A program made the position numbers and the translations under genes. 64,000 bases of DNA. Source: Aurelia coerulea (Eukaryota > Cnidaria > Scyphozoa > Semaeostomeae > Ulmaridae). Of the stretch, positions 52,201-61,200 are shown piece after piece; the first letter of the stretch is position 1, and each line of letters opens with the position of its first letter. The notes under the pieces are model-generated. The model made no database searches. It was not told the DNA's origin and worked only from the letters and a program-made list of their open reading frames with translations. The DNA lies in NCBI GenBank assembly GCA_039566865.1, contig CM076943.1, positions 12,758,001 to 12,822,000 on the forward strand. Direction: 5' to 3'.

Positions 52201-55200
52201 CCATATGTTTGTGATGGAATCACATGAAGATAGGCCTTTACTATAGGCTCATCCGATCTGAAGACAAAAAAGCTTTATTTTGAAATGTTTGCAAGGGCAT
52301 ACTAGGCCTACAGGTAATGAACATGAAGAAACTCTGAGTACTCAAAATCAGGATTAGTTATAAGAAACATTCAGTTCTGGCCCAACTTCTTAGTTTCTTA
52401 TACAAAATATGCATATTTGACAGTTACCAAATTTCTCATCATGAACATGATTACTGCGCATATCCATTATCCATACAGATAACTTCTCTATATATGGATG
52501 TCTTTTTTCTCAAAAAATGGAAGAGCAAGGTATAATACATGTCTTCACACTAGCAAGAATCTGTATCAAGTCAGTCTATGATACTGAATCTTTTGTCAAA
52601 ACCTTACATCAAATTGATTGACTCCAATTATAATTAACACATCTAAATAAATATGCATGTCAGGGCTTCAGGTAAAAGGGAGCAGAAATTTATTGCTCTA
52701 GAGCCATGTGATAGTTGCCCTGGAAAATTGCAAAATATTTGTGAAAGAGTCTTGTCATAATATTTGAATTTTCTGACAAAAAGATCCTACCTTTATCAAA
52801 TTAGCATTGATGTGGCAGTTCATAGAAATTGAGGCTAGCAAACATCTGAGAGACAGCACAACACTCTGCTTTTGAGTTTAGAACTTCCACTCCTCTGTGG
52901 GACATTTCTTAATACTTTCAATGTCAGAGGACTTTTGAACTATCATCAAATACTATCAAGTACTGTAATTCAAGGTTATGATTTCCAAACTGTGCCAGGT
53001 GCAAAATTGACCTTTCCTCAATTCTTTGCAGGTTTATCATCATCAGGACAATGGACCCCATGGACTTTGGCAACCAAATAGATTTGACAAGAAAGTAAAA
53101 CATATGTTTTTTTAATGTTTTTGACATTGTTCAGTTGTGATTGATGGTTGTAAGTTGAACTCTAGACTACTCCAAAGAAGAAATAAAAAGGGAAATGTAT
53201 GATTCAACTGTATGCAACGTACACATATTTTTTTTATAAGAAACAGCTTATAAGAAACAAAAGGCTCAAGTTTTTGAACGTTAAGAAACAACCCTACCTG
53301 AATTAAAAAGCAAAGAAGCTCTTGTAATTTGCAGTGTTTTAAGTTTCCTATCACACTCAAAAATATTTTGACACTGTACAGTTAAAGCAACCGTTTGGAC
53401 ATTACCCATACTAAAAAAACTGGGAAATACCCAGGAATTCGTAGAATTTTTCTGGGTAATTTCTGGGCAAAATTCCCTAGCTTTCAAGGATTCCTAGGAT
53501 AAAAACAGGTGGGAAAAAGAGCCAAATTCCTAGGAAAGCTGGGAAATAGTGGAATATAATGGAATTTTTTGGGAACATTTCCCAGCTCTTTGGGTACTGA
53601 TTCCCATCCCCAGCTTCCTGGGAAACAGAATTCCTAGCTTGAAATTCGTTTTGATGAAAAAGTTAGGGAAACTGGGGAATCCTAGGAAATCCTAGCTTTC
53701 CCAGTTATCTCCCCAGCGTTTTTGGTACAGGTATTTTGAGTGCAAATTATCTTATTTACTTATATTTGGACATCTTACTAAGTAGTTTGGGACCCTTTAG
53801 ACAAACTAAAATTAACTCTACACTTCCCGCATTAAAAATATAAGAAACACCTAAGAAACTTTGGAAGCAAAATGGCCCAAAAATTTACGAAACTGCCTAC
53901 CAACCCTGGATCTTAGTTTCTTATAAAAAATGCGTGTATATCTGTTGGGTTATTATTATCAAATGATTAGAGGAAGTAAAATGCCTGTTGGTAAAAATTT
54001 TGCTTTTTTCGTTGCATTGAGGTTTACAGTGTGATATCAATGAATTCAGTTACTTTGATGAAGTTTTTTTTATGAAACTTGTGCTTGTGTATTGAAAAAC
54101 AAGAATGAAAATAGCACTTCTTTGTGTGTGTTCTTCACAAAAGATCAACAGTTCAGAATGGTTACAAAAATTGCTTCACAGGTTACTATAATACTGCTAT
54201 AATACAGTAGCTGATTTAAGCAACAATTTGTGGTGCGTTCATAAGAAAAAGATATCTTGTCCCTACTTTTTATTTTGTTTACTTTGAACCTGAAACTATA
54301 CTTGAGATAAGTGGTTACAAAGTTATCAAATCAACCAAAACATTATACCTTTTTAACTGTTTTTTATTTTAATGGAGATCTGGTGGCAAGACTAAGAACA
54401 ACAAGAAATTCCACTGTTATCTTTCATTGTTCTTTTTAAATGTTATTCTCACATATTAAAGTGAATGACCTCAGCTATATGGCATCCATCTATAAATAGG
54501 ACAAAGAGAAACCGAAACACTCTATTGTTTTCTTTGGCTTTGCTTTCTTTTGCCACGTTGGATTATAGAATACAATAGGATGTTTATAACCTGTGAGATC
54601 TCATCTTTTAACTTAGGTCATTCCCGTCAATTACTAATTTTGCCTTTTGTAAAATGTACCCAAATTCAAATATATTGTCTTGCTTTCAAAGTTGAATTTC
54701 TTGATATGAAGTCCTTGTTCCATCAACAGTTACCAACTGCAAACTTTGCAAATTGCGCAGAGAAGTTTTCCTTTTCAAGTGATTAACATATGCATAATGA
54801 GCTTCAAAAGTAAATTGGTTAAAAGTTTGCTAAACACTTGATTTTTTGGAAATTTTCAAATCTTTTTGAAAAATGCATGCATGCCTTATATTATCTTGGT
54901 GAAATTTGCTTTTGATTGTTGGTTCTCATCAAGATTGAAAGTGTGCTTCAGATATCTTCTTTGCAAAAGACAAAGCTTGCCGTTTGAAAACAAATTGGAG
55001 CCAATGTTCTCTGAAATCCTGGAGGTGCTGGACTTTCATAGAAGTTCTTTCTTGACACATCCAGCTGGACACATACATAGATAAAGATAGGATGATCCCC
55101 TTGAAGGCCTGTTTCAACATCATTTCAACAGTTCAGTTTTATTGGTGGGATTAAACTTGACTCATAGGCCATTGTTACACTAAGCTGCTGAAAGAATTTA

Positions 55201-58200
55201 GTCATTTCGGAAAATAAAATGTCTCCTCTGTCTGCAAAAATATCTTCATATGATACGGTGAAGTTGTATGTTTTTCTGTTCTTGTTGTGGAAAAACATCG
55301 CATCATCAGCTATAATATGCCTAAATTCATATTGATTGCTCTGCTTGTAAATATCCTTGTTGTCAGGGCAAAGGAAAGAAGTGCCAGTGTAACGTTAAAC
55401 AGATTCTCCAACTTAAAATAGTTTCCACGATTTGCAAAAGGGCTTTTGAAAAGCTCCAGAATGCTTATCCGTTTCTCGCAGCTTTTTAGGCCACGCTCGA
55501 ATTAACAGGAGGGAAAATTGCATTTGCCATGCGCGAAGAGCGCACAGGGGATCAATGATTACAAGACTGATTTAACGCGACGCGAGTGGAGTGGCCATTG
55601 GCCTAACTTTCTTCATTCATGTGAAGTGTTGTGAAACTTAATTTAAACACAGTTTGCCTCGATAATTATTCGGTTACTTTGTTATCAATCGTCGGAAAGA
55701 GCTGTGGATGCAGGCTGGCACAGAAACAGATTGGATGTTATTGTTTAAATTGAGCTCTTATTTGATCATTATTAGACTAGACGACTACTCCGTTTGGGTT
55801 CGTTGCTTTTTATCCTGCCAGCAAAGGAGGAGCGTGAAAGAAGACTGAGCTTTTCGACCAACTCTTGCAAGAACTTGTAATATTAAAGCGACCACCTATT
55901 AATAGTAATGGCCTGATTAACACTAACAGATAGTCTACATGATACGATGAGTGAAGTTGCGATGACACGTGCTTTTTTCTGCAATAATGGTTTGAAGTAG
56001 AAGTTCAAACTTTGATCTAACATCAACAAACAGCAGCATGGCCTAAAAAGGAACCTTGGCTTGGAGAATGAACAACACTGAATATGATGTTAGATTTAAT
56101 CTTATATTGCTAGTAGTATAGTAACTGCAATAAAGAGAATGTTCAGTTTTCTGGTGCCATAAATAATCATGGAATTGTTTCAAAAGTTATATGAAGATCC
56201 ACATAGATCCCACAGTAAAACAGAATAAATGGTGTGCCAAAAAAAGATTAGAAACAATGCTGGAACTATCAGAGATGAGATATCTAACGGTATCATACTG
56301 GACATTCATTCATTGCAAGCATAGGGAAACCTCAGTTACAACGTTCAGGTCTTCATGGATCGTGTGCGTGCACTATCTATGTCATCATATTATCAATGTT
56401 ATAACGGTGAAACGTTATGAGTCAACAAACAATTGTTGCCACAGTTAATGGAATTGTGCCATCAACAGCTAAATCCCCATCCCCCACTTTAACAGACCAC
56501 TGGATTTGCCATCAAATTTTTCTTTGTTATGGGCCTTCTACCACCTCTCATTATATAGGCTGACAGGCCCGTAGGAAGGGGGTGGGGCAGGGGGGCTCAA
56601 GCCCCCCCCAATAATTTTGAAAACAATGGTGCTACGTCACAAGTATTAAGTAGATGTATTGTTCTCTATTGTTTTAAGAACAAATGCCCCCCCAATCAGA
56701 AGCAGCTTCCTACGGCCCTGTAGGCTGATTTGTGTGTCTTGGGTCAGAGCCTAAGGTGACTTCATCATCTATATTGTGATGTTAAAATTACGCAGTTCAC
56801 TACCCAAAAATTAACGGCTCTAAGATTTCTTCAGAAATTGATTATGAATATCACCTGTTTCAATTTTCATTATAAAATAACAATTTTCATCACAAAATAA
56901 CAATTTTGAACAGATTTGAGCTGCACCCTCATTAATGGCCCAATTCCATTCACCATGGCAAAAATTGTTTTTCAATTACGCTTTATGCCAGCAAGCCCAT
57001 TTTACACATCTGAACTCAGCATTATTTCATACAGAGCTATGTTAACTGTTAAAAAATTTGTTTACACTGGACTTTTACAGTATCTTTCTTTAAAGGTTTT
57101 TAGGTGATTGACCTGATTTTTACAAACCATCTTATTTCATCTTACTTGTTGCAATTATTTTTCATTATTTGCTGTCTCTTCAATATAGTCCAGACTGAAA
57201 AATGGTCACTATGGTCAAAAATGAGAAAAATTCTGAAAGCTTTCAGTGCTGGATAAATTTCTTAAAGGCTGATTTCCAGTCAGTGGAGTTTTCCGAGCGG
57301 GTAGAATTTTAGACAATAAAAGGTCACTCAGCCGTAACTTTCTTTTCAATTTCAGAGCGACATTTTCTCTTGCATACAATAGAAATTCTGCCCGCTCTGA
57401 AAATTCCAGTGATTGGAAATCAGCCTTAACGTTTAAAAATTTATAACAAATATTATCCCAAGAACAGTATGCCCCATTTGAATTTTCTAATTCTTCCAAG
57501 TGCAACATCATACAATGATGTCAAAGTTTCAGCATAGGTTTTAGACAGAATAAGTACAAGACCATGTTATGATCAATACCATTCTTCAATGAGTAAATTA
57601 CAGTCAATTGAATTATAAAAGAAGGTTGACAGATACTGTCATTTAAGTGTTTCTAAATTTGGCATACTGAATGTCCTTGTTTAGGTAGTTCTTCTTCAAT
57701 TAATATTGCTTAATAGCATATACACCATTCTGTTCTACCACCCATCTTATCAAATCATTGAATTTTGTATGGTGAGAGCCTCTTGTCTCCATCCAATTTG
57801 TAATTGTCCTTTTTTCTATGATAAAAATATGAGATTTCTCAATGATATATAAATTACTAAGTTCTTTAAAATACTTTTATAAGTGTTTATAAATATTTTA
57901 AACAAGGCATATTTTACCCTATGTGTAACACCTGTCATTAGGTACTTGAAGATATCAGAATATTGCACCCCTACTTTTCTCCAATTGCAATGGTCTCTAC
58001 AAAGTGTCCCAAAAAAATTGTGCCTGAAGATTGCGACAAAATGGCAAAAGGTTCTCGCCAAACTTTTATATGATGTTGCTCTTCAGATGTTCAAATAAAG
58101 TTTGCTGCCATCCCCGTAAAAATCCGTTGAAAAATGATGGAGCTATGACCTTCAAAAGACCAAATGTTCCTGATGACTGAAACCAGCGGTCAGCCATTTT

Positions 58201-61200
58201 GTCTTACTATTTTCAGTGATAAATAGCTTCATGTGCTGCGAGAAATAGTTTTTGTGAGGTATGAAATGGTTGAACTCTCTGATGATGATTGGAATTCTCA
58301 CGAGAGCTATGAAATTGGAGGCTGCTGTTTCATTTAATCCATGAAGCTATTGTCATCGCTGTAAAATAGTAAGACAAAATGGCCGACCGCTGGTTTCAGT
58401 CATCCGGCAAATTTGGTCTCCTAAAGGTCATAGCTCCATCATTTTACAACGGATTTTTACAGGGTTGGTAGCAAACTTTAATTGAATATCTGAAGCGCAC
58501 CATCAAGCAAAATTTTGTCAAAAATCTTTTGCCGTTTTGTGGCAATCTTCAGGCAAACGGGGCACAATTTTTTGGGACACCCTGTACATATAGGAATATA
58601 GAGAAATGGGCACATTGCAAGCAGCTAAAAACCCCAAAGGGAATTTCAAGGGGAACTAGCCATCATGGATGAAGTGTTAGTCATTGTGTCTAGTTTATCA
58701 CCCAATATAGTTTGTTCTGCGGCACAACTTGTATTAGGAGGAAATTGCACCCCTAATTTTCTCTAATTGCAATAGTCTCTACATATAAGAATATAGAGAA
58801 ACAGGTACACTTCAAGGGGCGAAAACCCCTAACGGGAATTTTAAGAGGAACTTTCCATTATGGCTGAAGTATCTATAAGTGCGTCTAGTTTATCACCCAA
58901 CATAGTTTGTTCTGCGGCACAACCTCTATTAGGAGGAAATTGCACCCCTATTTTTCTCTAATTGCAATAGTCTCTACATATAGGAATATAGAGAAACAGG
59001 TACATTTCAAGGGGCTAAAACCTCCAACTGGAATTTTAAGAGGAACTTTCCATTATGGCTGAAGTATCTATTGGTGGGTCTAGTTTATGACCCAACATAG
59101 TTTGTTCTGCGGCACAACCTCAATTAGGAGGAAATGGCACCCCTATTTTTCTCTAATTGCAATAGTCTCTACATATAGGAATATAGAGAAACAGGTACAT
59201 TTCAAGGGGCGAAAACCCCCAACGGGAATTTTAAGAGGAACTTTCCATTTTGGCTGAAGTATCTATTAGTGGGTCTAGTTTATCACCCCACATAGTTTGT
59301 TCTGCGGCACAACCTGTATTAAGAGGAAATTGCACCCCTATTTTTGTCTAATTGCAATAGTCTCTACATATAGGAATATAGAGAAACAGGTACATTTCAA
59401 GGGGCGAAAACCCCCAACGGGAATTTTAAGAGGAACTTTCCATTATGGCTGAAGTATCTATTGGTGGGTCTAGTTTATCACCCAACATAGTTTGTTCTGC
59501 GGCACAACCTGTAGTAGGAGAAAAAAGCACCCTTTTTAAAGACTTCTCTAAATACTATACAGAGAAAAAGGAAAACTTGGGACATTTTAGAGTGTGCAAA
59601 AGCCTAACGGGAATTTTTGCAGCATATTTTCATGATGGCAGTTGTGTTAATTAGTATGTCTAGTAAGCAGTGCAATATACTTTGTTCTGCGGCACAACCT
59701 GTATATGGAGAAACATTACCCCCTTTTACATTCACTTTCTTTGACAGTTGACACCAGCAGCCATCCATACAGAAGTTCTGATTGTTTCAGTAGTTATCTG
59801 GGTTTTTCAACATCATACAATTCATGTAGCATGAGTAATGAGGCTGTACTAGTTTTGGTTGCATATTATTGTTGTGATCTATCACAGTTACCAAGAGGCA
59901 AGGATTAGATTTGAAAGAATGCAATCAAATTTATCTGAGTCTTCATGATTTTAGGCCCGTTTCAGGCTGTTTGTTGTGAATCTCGGCCTAGACTAAGCAA
60001 AATTTGTTTGAATACAAAATTATGAAGAAACCAGGATAAAAATCAAACTTACCTCCTTCTCTGTTCCTACTCTATCGATGGCCGAGACGAGGATATCGTA
60101 TATTAATCAACTTTCCTTGTTCGGACAACCAACATTTTTCCGCGCGCTTTCTCCACTGGAACAAAACTTGCGAGCATGGGAAGGAGGCGCCCGCGTCACC
60201 AGTCCGCCATGGTCAGCGGCAGACAATTTACGCTCCTGTTTTCTATGTTACCTTGGAATGGTTTCTTTCCGTTTTCCCTTTGTGTTTATCCTTCTTGCAT
60301 TCCTCACGGAAAACTTTTGTCACAGCGATAAAGTTTGTAGAATCATAATTTGAAAACTATAAAATGTTGTTGTCTTTGCCCCCAGATATCTACCCGTGTC
60401 TCAGTTTGTTTTGGCCTACTCCTCCAGCTACGCTCCCAAAATCTTGTGCAGTGTTGTCCGGAGGTTTTTGCTAATTTATCAAAGAAACCAACAAAATAAC
60501 GTTTCATTTTACTTATGAATGAAAAGCAAACGAATTAACAATTCTTTTCCCACCAAAACACCCGGTAGAGAAACCCTTAAATGCTGATGCTTTTGTTATG
60601 CAAATTTTGTTGGTTGGGCTGAAAGACACTTTTAGGCGCCATTTTGGGTAAGGTGGTGCAATACTTATGTGAGGTAAGTGTATTAGATTTGCTTGGTAGC
60701 TTGGTTCAAGATACCAATAGACCTTATCATTGTGCCCCGTTTGCCTGAAGATTGCAAAAAAACGGCAAAAGATTTTCACCTTAATTTTGCATGATGTTGC
60801 TCTTCAGATATTCAATTAAAGTTTGGTACCATCCCCTTAAAAATCCGCTGAAAAATGATGGAGCTATGACGTTCAGGAGACCAAATTTGCCTGATGACTG
60901 AAACAAGCAGTCCGCCATTTTGTCTTACTATTCTGCAGTGATAGCTCCATGGATGAAATGAAACAGCAGCTTCCAATGTCATAGCTCTCGTGAAAATTCG
61001 GATAATCATCAGAGAGAGTTTTCAACTATTTCTTACCTCACATGAAGCTATTTATCACTGCAAAATAGCAATACAAAATTGCCGGCCGCTGGTTTCGGTC
61101 ATCATGCAAATTTGGTCTTCTGAAGGTCATATCATAGCTCCATCATTCTCAACGGATTTTTACGGGGGGGGGGGGCAGCAAACTTCATTTGAACATCTGA

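Noticed and set aside
58590..59700. Possible gene encoding tandem MAEVS-type peptides
   Set aside because: Only some units keep the ATG and frame. One has an early stop and one has lost the ATG, so there is no sign of coding constraint.
60078..60353. 91-codon ORF starting MAETRISYINQLS as an exon
   Set aside because: No family match, no in-phase splice sites, and it runs into the inverted ~350-bp repeat.
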